The notes beneath the pieces were generated by a model. That model searched no databases, was not told the DNA's origin, and saw nothing but the letters and a program-made list of their open reading frames with translations. DNA of 64,000 nucleotides from Mayamaea pseudoterrestris (taxonomy: Eukaryota; Bacillariophyta; Bacillariophyceae; Sellaphorales; Sellaphoraceae): the NCBI GenBank assembly GCA_027923505.1, contig BROI01000003.1, positions 62,001 to 126,000 on the forward strand, written 5' to 3'. Positions within the stretch are counted from its first letter, which is position 1. Each line of letters starts with the position of its first letter. Shown one piece after another: positions 35,801-43,654 of this stretch. A program made the translations under genes and the position numbers.

Positions 35801-36437
35801 AATGCAGGAAGTCGGTCACAAACATCCTGAATACTTCACTTTGGAGCAGCAAATGGAAAAGTACCAATCTGCCTTGCTGGCGTCGGACGAATACCAAAAG
35901 ACCATGAAGCGACGTGAACAGGATTGGGAGGATTGCGTCGCACCGGAGAACCAAAAGGCACTCGTGAAACTTCGTCGACACATGCCTGTGAACATTCGCA
36001 ACGTTTCCGAAGCTGAACTATCGTCCACGCCAACACCCAACGGCAAGTTGCTGCCGGCAACCATTGTCAAGAAACTCAAGCGCACCAATGTGTTACAGCT
36101 CATTCGTCTGTCGCCAGAATACATTGAAAATGTCCATTTTGCCAATCTCGAAGGCATGTCACTATCGGGGTTGACTCTGACGGAGAATCGGGCCTTGTAT
36201 GAACATGTTCGCGTCCTGGGCCCAAAGTGGGAGCGAGGCCGCAAGGATAAAAGCATTGAACGAAAGTTCATGTGGTACCAGCTTGTCCGCAACAAGCTGC
36301 GACAAGCAATCGATCAGCAGTCTAGTACGAAGGAAGTGATTAGCTACGAGGGTGACTATGGGTTTCCTACAGGCGCAGTATACGAAGTGTTGGAAGTCGC
36401 CAAGGAGGATATGGATAAATACAGAAATAACATGTAA
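32865..36437 (+). CDS. Large protein with A-B-B'-A' internal duplication, unknown function
   Basis: Single exon, 1190 aa, ATG at 32865. Module A (about 44-310) and module A' (about 926-1190) are clearly homologous: both have a coiled start, DEYQ...E.W, a conserved RRHMPV, RTNVLQL(L/I)R, the TGLTLTE/SGLTLTEN-RALY block and a YGFP-x-G-x-VYE end. A alone has a CATHKCNLIGNQCPF segment. Between them lie B (about 505-665, SLDAAMDKLESDLEQYI ... VELAEDLHKMISS) and B' (about 692-845, NLDAAMDRLDSYMDGWV ... CEMIEDLHRLSSC), each ending TPTRKVR or QPTRKVR. Linkers are Pro/Ser/Lys-rich. No catalytic motif, leader or membrane segment. I recall module A text in diatom hypothetical proteins but know no function. 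A cytoplasmic or nuclear scaffold is a guess. Confidence 0.8.
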   Translation: MTDNALTPEQFQKLFALSEHDYQRQAPDWLRRVQQPASDTNESAQKLLTQLQTVSKTNRRLEQVLVNSNVPLPTDIPYAEAKLKIADINAMLSTCINQNEYQALAVELDKYTAALMASDEYQAELVEQEREWERANRSDNERALHAVRRHMPVQVRFCSEASLSDEHGLPKPLARKLVRTNVLQLLRKRPSDIEKMHPSMLEGFKTTGLTLTERRALYLHMLPLAGSWSKAKDQMTERKMTWYNMMKQKFQEGLGQWQHHVKEYGLPCATHKCNLIGNQCPFKADTGAMDYYSSGGYGFPEGDVYEQSEQAATVKLFPTTMSPSPLSPGNRSRSFLGPASLSPSAVARSRSFLGELTKATSQCAPAVSSSGEANRPLLSEVVNKAPKLAARRQESISRKPPEPTRSRKNLLNELEGKKPALPAPAAAGGLLAGIANMKLKKTEGPKEKASLIKEVAPGTKPTVKVAASSPPPTLAPAAERKPSTRKERQTSVTSVVVLDEAGERVLALKQHYQRIGKTSQIEEARVSCESLDAAMDKLESDLEQYIYWQLLDTDDMLSDSEKSRQIEAFRTTLQTTETTVSELNKRVYSSIGDDRSLIEVELAEDLHKMISSAVVFILTRGKELKKKDKGIRDHVVSINSKMQGIHSNNELALKKLGEGATPTRKVRTVAHITEKKKNLLSLQERSAIRAAGLERHYGKGKTAAAAILCDNLDAAMDRLDSYMDGWVDQMMQTDDTKTSDTEKQKLLGYYMTALEGLKIPVKELVQRTTSQSCSKTECEMIEDLHRLSSCVFNFIMQRMKKLDVKDKTIKKLLRELNEDIKSVHEEAVKSLKAFNLDAQPTRKVRSVKQIIEAKVNEKEKKTKQVVKKIVKTVKHEVVEVPVTPTGTPTRKASSTSPNRATTIPPPPVPPSPKTPEKSLIVSDVVGRDQLKWQLMKQVKDAVTMKRKLEKAITSNGLTIPDEKIGFEEAERKMTEISKRMQEVGHKHPEYFTLEQQMEKYQSALLASDEYQKTMKRREQDWEDCVAPENQKALVKLRRHMPVNIRNVSEAELSSTPTPNGKLLPATIVKKLKRTNVLQLIRLSPEYIENVHFANLEGMSLSGLTLTENRALYEHVRVLGPKWERGRKDKSIERKFMWYQLVRNKLRQAIDQQSSTKEVISYEGDYGFPTGAVYEVLEVAKEDMDKYRNNM

Positions 36438-36492
36438 AATTGGTTGATTATAAGCTACTAAAGTGATTGTCGTAAAGTCGTGCAGTCAAATC

Positions 36493-37551
36493 TTAACTTC
36501 TCAAAGAAGCAGAATTGCTTCTCGCGACAAAGGTTTGGACAATGTCTGGTTCCATGCCCGAGACGGCACTTCCACGATGTATTTGCGAAAACGCGACGAT
36601 TTTTTGCGCCTCCTCCAAACTCACGAGGGAGACTGCGCCAAAGTCCGTCCGCGCCCGTCCTCCGAGACTCTCGTACCACGAGCTTCCCGACTTGCGCACC
36701 ATGCCCGAGTGGGTGAGTCGGTCGTAGGCCGCTTGCACCTTGGCGTATTGAGCGCCAGCCGTCTCCTTGTTTTCAAGCGACTCGTGACGATCCGGATGAT
36801 GCTCGAACGACAGTTTGCGGTACTGCCGCTTGATTGTGGCCAAGTCCAAGTCGGCAGTGTCGCTGTCGATTTGCAGTATAGATCGCGCGTCACTGACTGA
36901 CAGTTGTTCCACTTGATTCTTGCCGTTGTCCAATATTCGCTCATAGACATGTTTCTGGAAGGAATCAATACATTCCAACGCATATTCCATGTTGTGCCGC
37001 GGCAGCTGCGCAAAGACGCGCGATCCGGTCTGCGCCAAGTGCGATAGTTCGCGGCAGTACAACGACACGCAGGCTTGCTTCAACGTTGCTTCGTCGGCTT
37101 CGGTTGCGGTAGTGGAAGCAAGCACCAAGTGTCCAATGGGTACCCAGTCGGAGACTGTGGTGCGAGTCTTGTCGCGCGCAGTGACGACGTATTCGGTGGT
37201 GGAGCAAAATGGTTCGTTATTAGTGGAGGATGATGAAGAAGAAAAAGCAGATTCGTCGTCGTCATCATCGTCACTCTCCAGTTGCCGAATCTTGGCAGCC
37301 TCCAAGAGCAATTGATCATACTTTTCAGATTGTCTCAGGACGGAAGCAGCTATGTCAAAGGGCGGAGAAGATGTTGACGCTTTTTGCTTTTTCTTGGTGC
37401 CTTTTTTGCTTGTGGTTGCTGCGGCAAAGCCGGCGTTTCGGCGAGTGCTGACTCTGGAAAAGGTGCTTGGCGTTACGGCGGGACTAAATGCAGCAGCTCC
37501 ACTCAAAAGGGACAATAGCAGTAGACAAGTAGTGGATTGGAGCATTTTCAT
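36493..37551 (-). CDS. Plastid-targeted J-domain (DnaJ-like) protein
   Basis: Single exon, 352 aa, ATG at 37551. The leader CLLLLSLLSGAAA-FSP is a textbook ASAFxP-type plastid signal followed by a Ser/Thr/Arg/Lys-rich transit region. An acidic, serine-rich stretch lies near 95-110. The J domain is at about 220-290, with the HPD tripeptide in LSFEHHPDRHESLE and the helix AQYAKVQAAYDRLT. The remaining C-terminus (SWYESLGGRARTDF, SLVSLEEAQKIV) is not a standard DnaJ zinc or substrate domain, so this is a type III J-protein: a stromal Hsp70 co-chaperone by family. It ends 55 bp from the 3' end of the A-B-B'-A' gene and diverges from the NUP160-like gene. Confidence 0.87.
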   Translation of the reverse strand: MKMLQSTTCLLLLSLLSGAAAFSPAVTPSTFSRVSTRRNAGFAAATTSKKGTKKKQKASTSSPPFDIAASVLRQSEKYDQLLLEAAKIRQLESDDDDDDESAFSSSSSSTNNEPFCSTTEYVVTARDKTRTTVSDWVPIGHLVLASTTATEADEATLKQACVSLYCRELSHLAQTGSRVFAQLPRHNMEYALECIDSFQKHVYERILDNGKNQVEQLSVSDARSILQIDSDTADLDLATIKRQYRKLSFEHHPDRHESLENKETAGAQYAKVQAAYDRLTHSGMVRKSGSSWYESLGGRARTDFGAVSLVSLEEAQKIVAFSQIHRGSAVSGMEPDIVQTFVARSNSASLRS

Positions 37552-37648
37552 TGTGCTTTAAATGCCGATGATGATGCCGATGGTTGATAAATTTGAAGAA
37601 GGAACGAATATAAAAAGTGGAACGGAACGAATGGTGATCGGAATGTGA

Positions 37649-37676
37649 TGACGTCACATGTTTCGCACCGTTACTC
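37649..37676 (-). promoter_or_regulatory. ACCGTT + CRE box pair before the plastid J-protein gene
   Basis: TGACGTCA at 37649-37656 and TTCGCACCGTTACT at 37662-37675, 98 bp upstream of the J-protein ATG (minus) and 63 bp upstream of the NUP160-like ATG (plus). The box order relative to the J-protein gene matches the other pairs. Confidence 0.5.
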
Positions 37677-37718
37677 AAGCCTTCGCGCACACCTTCCCTT
37701 GCGCCGCACAAATCCACC

Positions 37719-40700
37719 ATGGCGTCCGTCTCGTTGCCCGCTCGTACCTACACGGAAGTCGCCCTGACCTTTGCGTCCCTGGAACCAGATGGCGCGCTCA
37801 TTGTCAAGGATGACGACTTTGATGGCTCGGTAACATTGACAGCTCCAGCGGAAGAGTCGGCGCTTGTACTTCGCAGCAGCAACTACACTCCAAACAATAA
37901 CAATGATGCATCTCATACTCACATGCGCTACTCGGGATGTGAGTCTAGCGCAACGTACTACAAGGCGTGCGCCAGTGTTGGCATTCACGGCAAGCTGACC
38001 ACGACGGCCAAGCCGCACGAGCCATGGATCCTGCGCGTCTGCTACGAGTCCAAAGTGCTCGAGCTGAACCTTGGCCACACGTTTCGCTACGAAATTACGG
38101 CGGCGGTGCAAGGCTATCTCGTGTCAAACGGTCAAGACGACGATTTGATATTGCTACTGCTCGTGGATCATAACGGCGTCATTCTCAAACTGTATTTACA
38201 TCAAGACTTGACGCCAGCGCGTGGCAGCTGCTTGATTGATACGCCTCAGCGTTACGACGAAATGATTGCCGCCAAGCAAAAGTCGAGCGAACGTTTCGGT
38301 GTGACGCAAGGATCTCTAATGACGAGTCAGGTTGCCTTTCTGAATGCGTCCAAACTGGTCTTGGCCATGGGAAAGTTTATACTCTGCGTCGCACTTGATA
38401 GCAATCAAGCTTCCGCATCCATTTTGTTTCCATGGACAAGAGAGGCATTGACGAGAAAGAATCGACGCTTCAGCATGTTCAATGTCATTTCTGACGCCGT
38501 CGGTGCTGCTGCACTCTTGTCGGATTTGCAGCCTTGCTTGAGCATGGCGACTGCTTTCTGCAGCAACGGCGATGTAATGCTTGCGTCACTCCACAATGAT
38601 GGGCTGCTGAACCTTTGGACGCTGCCGAGCGATATCAGCAGCAGCAACCCGACCATGGTGCCGACGCACGTGGCGCTTTTAAAGACGGAAGGAGCGCTGC
38701 CTTGCGTCGATGAGTGGACGACGGATCAGCCCGTTCGTCCGCTGTGCCTCAAAATGCTGCGCGACAAGTTGGTCTTGGCAGTGGCGTTGCAGACGAGTGC
38801 ACTGGATACAACCTTGGTAGTGTTTCATGCGCCTTACACCAAAACAACGGCTCGCTTGAACGAGTTGGATATGCAGTCAGTGTCGCTAACGACCAAGGGA
38901 GTCTTGCTGGATTGGGAGATGGTCAAGGCGGATGATGACGATGACGACGATGTTGCGATTTACGACGCTACGCAGTGTCAGCTGCTAGCCGTCTTTTCTA
39001 GCACGCAGCAGCAGCCGAGCGAAACAATTTTCTGCATGTACCCGCCCGCCGCCGACTTTGGGATTTTGGCTCGTCAAACCAGTATTATGGCTCAAGAGCC
39101 AGTAGTACAGCCAAGTGAGTTCTTTTTGTATTCCTCTCATCTCGATGAATCCGATGCAAGTGCACCGATCACTTTCACGGACAATACGGTTGCGGCTGCG
39201 GTGCACGCCGTTGACAAGCAAAACATGCAGCGACTCTCTCGAAACTGTCACTTGGATCAGGTACCGTCCCGACCAGTGCTTGTGGAAGCGCTTCAAGAGC
39301 TCGTTCCTGGGTACCGCGTTCCGGAACATAGTACCATGGAATTGGAGACGCTGTTGGTTATTCAAGAGTTACGGATGCGACAGATGCAGAGCAAGCGATT
39401 CGGCACTACTCCGCGTCGCCAGACGCTTAGTCTGAGCACGTCAGGAAACGCTGGCGCAATGTCCATTTACGATCAATTGACTCCAAGCGCATTACCGGAC
39501 GTTGAAGAAATGAATGTTGACGACGATGGCGAAGATGCCGATCAAGAAGCAGACGTGGAGCGTCAAGTCAAGGAGCATCAACAGCGTTGGAACATGTTGT
39601 TTGCGGCGATCAGGAAGGCGCAATATCTCGAGCGGCTGCCGTGCATGTTGAAAATTTGTGGTGATGAATTATTTCTTCTGCGGTCTGGAACGACTAGCGT
39701 CGTCCGACGCACCAATACTTGGAACCTTACGGACCAGTTGAAGGATGTTGACGAAAGTGCCATGTATTTGATTCGAGCACTTGAAGCAGGGCCAGCAACG
39801 CAGCGAGCGTTGCGAAAGCACGAGCAGCTGATTTGGAATTTTGTGGCTAGTGGAAGATTTGCTTTTGAGAATTTTGGCGTTGAGGAAATGGGGGGCGCTC
39901 TAGAGGAAATGATTAAAAGCAGTTTGGCAAGTCTAACCGTGAAACATGGCTTGCCCTTTGAGCAGCAGCGCGTCGTGCAAAAATTCATGCAACTACCAGA
40001 AAATGATCGCGTAATGGCTCTACAGAACACAAGCTTGCTCTTACGGCGCAATCACCTTCCAGGCTTAAACTTATTGTCAGCGGCCGACATGGAGGTGGAT
40101 ACGATGTGTACGGACGATGTACAAGTGGTAGCCAAGCAGCTCCGCTTGTCGGCCATTGATTTGAATACCAGGTGCTTGGAATCATTGCGTCGTCTCTGTC
40201 TCGGGCGCAGTCTCATGTTGCTTTCCGCTAGTAATGATGAAGACCAATCGGTTTGTCTCCGCATGTACGTTCATATGGTTGGACTCCTGTGGGCGTCCTG
40301 TCAGTTGGTCGCTTCTCCCACTCTGGCGCGCACGGGCGCATTAGTTGTCGTTGGACACTCGTCTCCTCCAAGAAAGAGAGTTGGCGCTATCAGCTCTGCT
40401 GAGACAACTTTGGTCGTTGATGCGCTGATCCAGCAGTTGCCTGTCACACAATTACCTAGTATGTCATCGACCATGGTCGCCATTCATTTATGCAAGCAGG
40501 TGTCAGCTACTTGCCTATCAACGATTAGGACAGCTGATAAGCTTCCCGAGCTTGGGATAATTGCATACCAGGCCAAGATGTATCCACATATTGCCATCCG
40601 TCTTGTTGCTCCCTTTGTAAAATATGTTACCAGTTTTGACACGGTCAGCGATACGAACGCTCGCAAGGAGGTGCTGGCCGAGTGCTTACTTATTGAGAGT

Positions 40701-42611
40701 CTTCGTGCTTCCAAAGAAAACGCCGTTGCTATGGTTCAGCGTGCACAGTCTCTACTACCTTTTGATGTTCAAGATTTTACAGCTTCGAAGTGGCGATTGG
40801 GATTGCTGTGTCAAAATCTCGTTAGCAATCTTGCACTCGCTGAAGAATTGCTGGATTACGTTGATGCTGCTATTGCAACTTTGAACGACTTCCAGGCGGA
40901 CGATGGTAAACATGCTCGCGACGAATTGATGGCTCAGCTGTTGAACGCACGATTTGACGCGGCAATTGTAGTGCACCGTTGGGATGACGCTGTAATGGCC
41001 TGTTACGAAATGCACCGACGCGATCGACAGCAACATATCGAGCGTCTCGTCCGAGCAATGGTGGAGAGCGGTGATCTCTCGCGGCTGATAGAGTTTTGTG
41101 GCTCGCCGAGCGAAATTTCTGAACGAGCATATTTGGAGACATATGCCGCGAAGACAGATTTTGCATCAATAGCAGTCGAAACGCTTTTTCACGGAGGCGC
41201 CCGCGATGCATATCTTCTAAGGGCTACTCAAGAAGGCCCATTGACTGACTACCTTGGTGCGCTGTTTGCCATTTTTATCTCCCAGTCTGATTGGAAGCGA
41301 GCTGCGGAAGTTCAGAACCTCATTTTCGAAAAGGCTCGAACCGCGCTGGGCAATGAACCTCAGAATCTGGACCATAGAACAAGATTAGTCAGAGAAGAAC
41401 TCATTATCAAAGACATGGTACAATCTGCGATAGCATGCCGACAAGCGATTGATCAGATTCAATGTGATGACGACAAGTTTATCATTCCGCGCGCTTACGG
41501 GGAAGTATTTGCAACATCAGCTTTAAATGCCAACTCTCCTCTGCGCGTACGGCCGAGGTCGAGCTCTCCTGGCTCTCCGCAGGCCCAAAGCAAACAGAGC
41601 TGCTTGTTTGCGAGAGATATAGTATTACGGGCACACCTGACAGTAGCTCTGTCTACTGTGTACTTTGATGGTGTTGAGGACGATGGCGTCAATAACTCTG
41701 TTGATTTTGCGAAAAGTACTTTAGGAGCTGGTGCCAGGAGTCCTGCTTTCGTTGGAGATACGGTTACTGAATTGCTCGACCGAGGATATATTTTCGAAGC
41801 TCTGGTGCTTGTATTTGCTGTGAATGAGGTCTCATTAATGTCGCGCCACGAAAACCTCGGAAACATGTTGGAGCTTCTTATCAAGTTCCATTTGATTCCA
41901 CTGGTGCACGACAAAACCTACACTCCCGAACGACCAACTCTTCAACAGATCAGCCGTGCACTTGATATTTTCGGCGACCCAAATGCTCCGCCTATCGTTC
42001 TCATTGGTGATCGATCCAAGGTTGCCTCAGCCTGCGGTCGATCGGACATTCGGACGGCAGCATTCGAACTGATGCGGCGTATAACGCTTCGATTCTCGAA
42101 CTCGCATAACCTGCTTGCCAACAGAGTATCATCAATTTACATCACTCTGTTTCCAACGTCTCCTTTACCACAATGGTTAGAGGAGTTGATGATCTTTGGG
42201 ACCGATAGGAAGGAAGCTATTGGAATGTTTGCCAAGTACGCAACAAAGGACGATACTGGTTTCCCAGGAGATCCGTCTGCTTTGCTCACTTGGTATACAA
42301 TGCACGGAATGTATGAGGACGCCTGCCGCGTAGTCATTGCCACCTTGGTCGGACCGGATCCAATGGCTCGTCGCGAGAGTGCGCCGGCCCGACTGGCTCA
42401 TCGCGGCAAGATGGACTTTGTTCCAGTTGAAAAGATTGATTTGCTGTTTAGCTTGATGGACAATGGCATGCGAAAGGGAATTTTTGATGACAAGCGCCTG
42501 GAGGCTGTTCGTGCGAGTCGCAAGAGTTTGGAAGATGCTGTGATTGATCATTTGCAGCTGCTTAAGATTAGTACAGAGGGACTTCCGAGTGCAATGGCTA
42601 TGCAGTACTAG
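37719..42611 (+). CDS. NUP160: Nup160/Nup120-like nucleoporin
   Basis: Single exon of 1630 aa, remarkable for its length without introns; ATG in CACCATGGCG. Residues 1-480 alternate beta-strand text with short loops as in a WD/beta-propeller (ILRVCYESKVLELNL, LILLLLVDHNGVILKLYLH, HNDGLLNLWTL), and the remaining 1100 residues are helical. In the last third the pattern ARFDAAIVVHRWDDAVMACY, PLTDYLGALFAIFISQSDWK and AAEVQNLIFEKA resembles the Nup160/Nup120 C-terminal helical domain, which in the family recruits the Y-complex. The architecture and size fit Nup160 better than Nup133 or Nup155, but the assignment rests on pattern, not on a short diagnostic motif. It would act at the nuclear envelope scaffold. 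Confidence 0.65.
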   Translation: MASVSLPARTYTEVALTFASLEPDGALIVKDDDFDGSVTLTAPAEESALVLRSSNYTPNNNNDASHTHMRYSGCESSATYYKACASVGIHGKLTTTAKPHEPWILRVCYESKVLELNLGHTFRYEITAAVQGYLVSNGQDDDLILLLLVDHNGVILKLYLHQDLTPARGSCLIDTPQRYDEMIAAKQKSSERFGVTQGSLMTSQVAFLNASKLVLAMGKFILCVALDSNQASASILFPWTREALTRKNRRFSMFNVISDAVGAAALLSDLQPCLSMATAFCSNGDVMLASLHNDGLLNLWTLPSDISSSNPTMVPTHVALLKTEGALPCVDEWTTDQPVRPLCLKMLRDKLVLAVALQTSALDTTLVVFHAPYTKTTARLNELDMQSVSLTTKGVLLDWEMVKADDDDDDDVAIYDATQCQLLAVFSSTQQQPSETIFCMYPPAADFGILARQTSIMAQEPVVQPSEFFLYSSHLDESDASAPITFTDNTVAAAVHAVDKQNMQRLSRNCHLDQVPSRPVLVEALQELVPGYRVPEHSTMELETLLVIQELRMRQMQSKRFGTTPRRQTLSLSTSGNAGAMSIYDQLTPSALPDVEEMNVDDDGEDADQEADVERQVKEHQQRWNMLFAAIRKAQYLERLPCMLKICGDELFLLRSGTTSVVRRTNTWNLTDQLKDVDESAMYLIRALEAGPATQRALRKHEQLIWNFVASGRFAFENFGVEEMGGALEEMIKSSLASLTVKHGLPFEQQRVVQKFMQLPENDRVMALQNTSLLLRRNHLPGLNLLSAADMEVDTMCTDDVQVVAKQLRLSAIDLNTRCLESLRRLCLGRSLMLLSASNDEDQSVCLRMYVHMVGLLWASCQLVASPTLARTGALVVVGHSSPPRKRVGAISSAETTLVVDALIQQLPVTQLPSMSSTMVAIHLCKQVSATCLSTIRTADKLPELGIIAYQAKMYPHIAIRLVAPFVKYVTSFDTVSDTNARKEVLAECLLIESLRASKENAVAMVQRAQSLLPFDVQDFTASKWRLGLLCQNLVSNLALAEELLDYVDAAIATLNDFQADDGKHARDELMAQLLNARFDAAIVVHRWDDAVMACYEMHRRDRQQHIERLVRAMVESGDLSRLIEFCGSPSEISERAYLETYAAKTDFASIAVETLFHGGARDAYLLRATQEGPLTDYLGALFAIFISQSDWKRAAEVQNLIFEKARTALGNEPQNLDHRTRLVREELIIKDMVQSAIACRQAIDQIQCDDDKFIIPRAYGEVFATSALNANSPLRVRPRSSSPGSPQAQSKQSCLFARDIVLRAHLTVALSTVYFDGVEDDGVNNSVDFAKSTLGAGARSPAFVGDTVTELLDRGYIFEALVLVFAVNEVSLMSRHENLGNMLELLIKFHLIPLVHDKTYTPERPTLQQISRALDIFGDPNAPPIVLIGDRSKVASACGRSDIRTAAFELMRRITLRFSNSHNLLANRVSSIYITLFPTSPLPQWLEELMIFGTDRKEAIGMFAKYATKDDTGFPGDPSALLTWYTMHGMYEDACRVVIATLVGPDPMARRESAPARLAHRGKMDFVPVEKIDLLFSLMDNGMRKGIFDDKRLEAVRASRKSLEDAVIDHLQLLKISTEGLPSAMAMQY

Positions 42612-42709
42612 AGAGCACACTCAGTGATGTACCTGTAAGTTTTTCTATTGCGAAACAGAAAATGTTGTTTTCTATAATGTTAACCATGCGAATGGATTTA
42701 GAGCTAGCT

Positions 42710-43120
42710 TTATTCCTTTTGCACGACCACATTCCACTCCTCAATTGAGTGTTCTGTTACAATCCCATTTGAGACATAGGGATCTTCAGCCAAGAACTGA
42801 TGGGCTGCCGCTTCCGTCGAAAAGATGAAAAGGGCTCCCTTGGGAACGCTTGCTCCAGGCTCGCTCGTTGGCCCTCCACTGAGGCAAGTTCCTTCCTCGA
42901 CGAGTTGCTTTGCCAAGCCCAAATGAGCTTCTCGAAAGGGTCCTCGCTTTTCCAAAACGTCCGGAACGTAGCTGTATCTCAAAAGGTACTGCATAGCGGA
43001 GAGTGCCGATGAACTTGATGTGAAGCAACGCTTGTGAACGTTGGTGGATGATCGGACGACTATTGGTCCAGATTTGGTCAAGGCGAATGCCAAAATGGAG
43101 AGTCTATCAATTCCCCACAT
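42710..43120 (-). CDS. Small YCII-family protein, probably mitochondrial
   Basis: Single exon, 136 aa, ATG at 43120. Residues 1-40 look like a mitochondrial presequence (no acidic residues apart from Asp5, Arg/Ser-rich, RCFTSSSSA). The rest is one complete YCII domain: MQYLLRYSYVPDVLEKRGPF, REAHLGLAKQLVEEGTCLSG, LFIFSTEAAAHQFLAEDPYV and the terminal WNVVV. The conserved His and the DPYV motif are present. Members are small alpha/beta-barrel dimers of unclear substrate. It is 98 bp from the end of the NUP160-like gene, tail to tail. Confidence 0.85.
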   Translation of the reverse strand: MWGIDRLSILAFALTKSGPIVVRSSTNVHKRCFTSSSSALSAMQYLLRYSYVPDVLEKRGPFREAHLGLAKQLVEEGTCLSGGPTSEPGASVPKGALFIFSTEAAAHQFLAEDPYVSNGIVTEHSIEEWNVVVQKE

Positions 43121-43654
43121 GAGTTTGTGTGGCTGTTCAGTTAAGTATGTTAGTCGTTACAGTAGGCAATCTTTTCGACTAATGGTAGTGCGGTTGTGAT
43201 GATTTCGATTTTTGTGATGAATGCGTGCATTTAATACCGCTACGATGTCGTATCGCCGATTCGCCTTGATGTTAGTCACTCGATGGAAATTGTGGGTGAT
43301 CCCACCATTAGCCACTATTAAAATTATATACTATGTATTTACATCATTTGTAACTAAACGATGGGAATCGAGGAGGTTTGCAAAAAGCTCTCCATTCTTT
43401 TAAACGCCTCGGCGCGTGGCAGCAATGTTTCATCTTGCCGTTTAGTATTCACTCCCATAGTTGCAGAGATATGACGTTCGTTTCGTGATAAAAGCTTCGC
43501 TCTTGTGGCGAGCTTGCTGCTATCGAGTCTGCCTATGCAGGTCAGGAGGTTGCACGTGCAGATGAAAGTTGCGGGTAAAAAAGCCTTGAACAACAACGTC
43601 CGAACTAAAAAAGCAGCGTCGTGTACAGCGACGTCGTCATTAACCCACAACTCA
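43121..43654. other. Intergenic, no gene seen
   Basis: About 530 bp between the start of the small YCII gene and the 3' end of the lipase gene. It is AT-rich near 43310-43350. Only short frames without family features. Confidence 0.4.
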
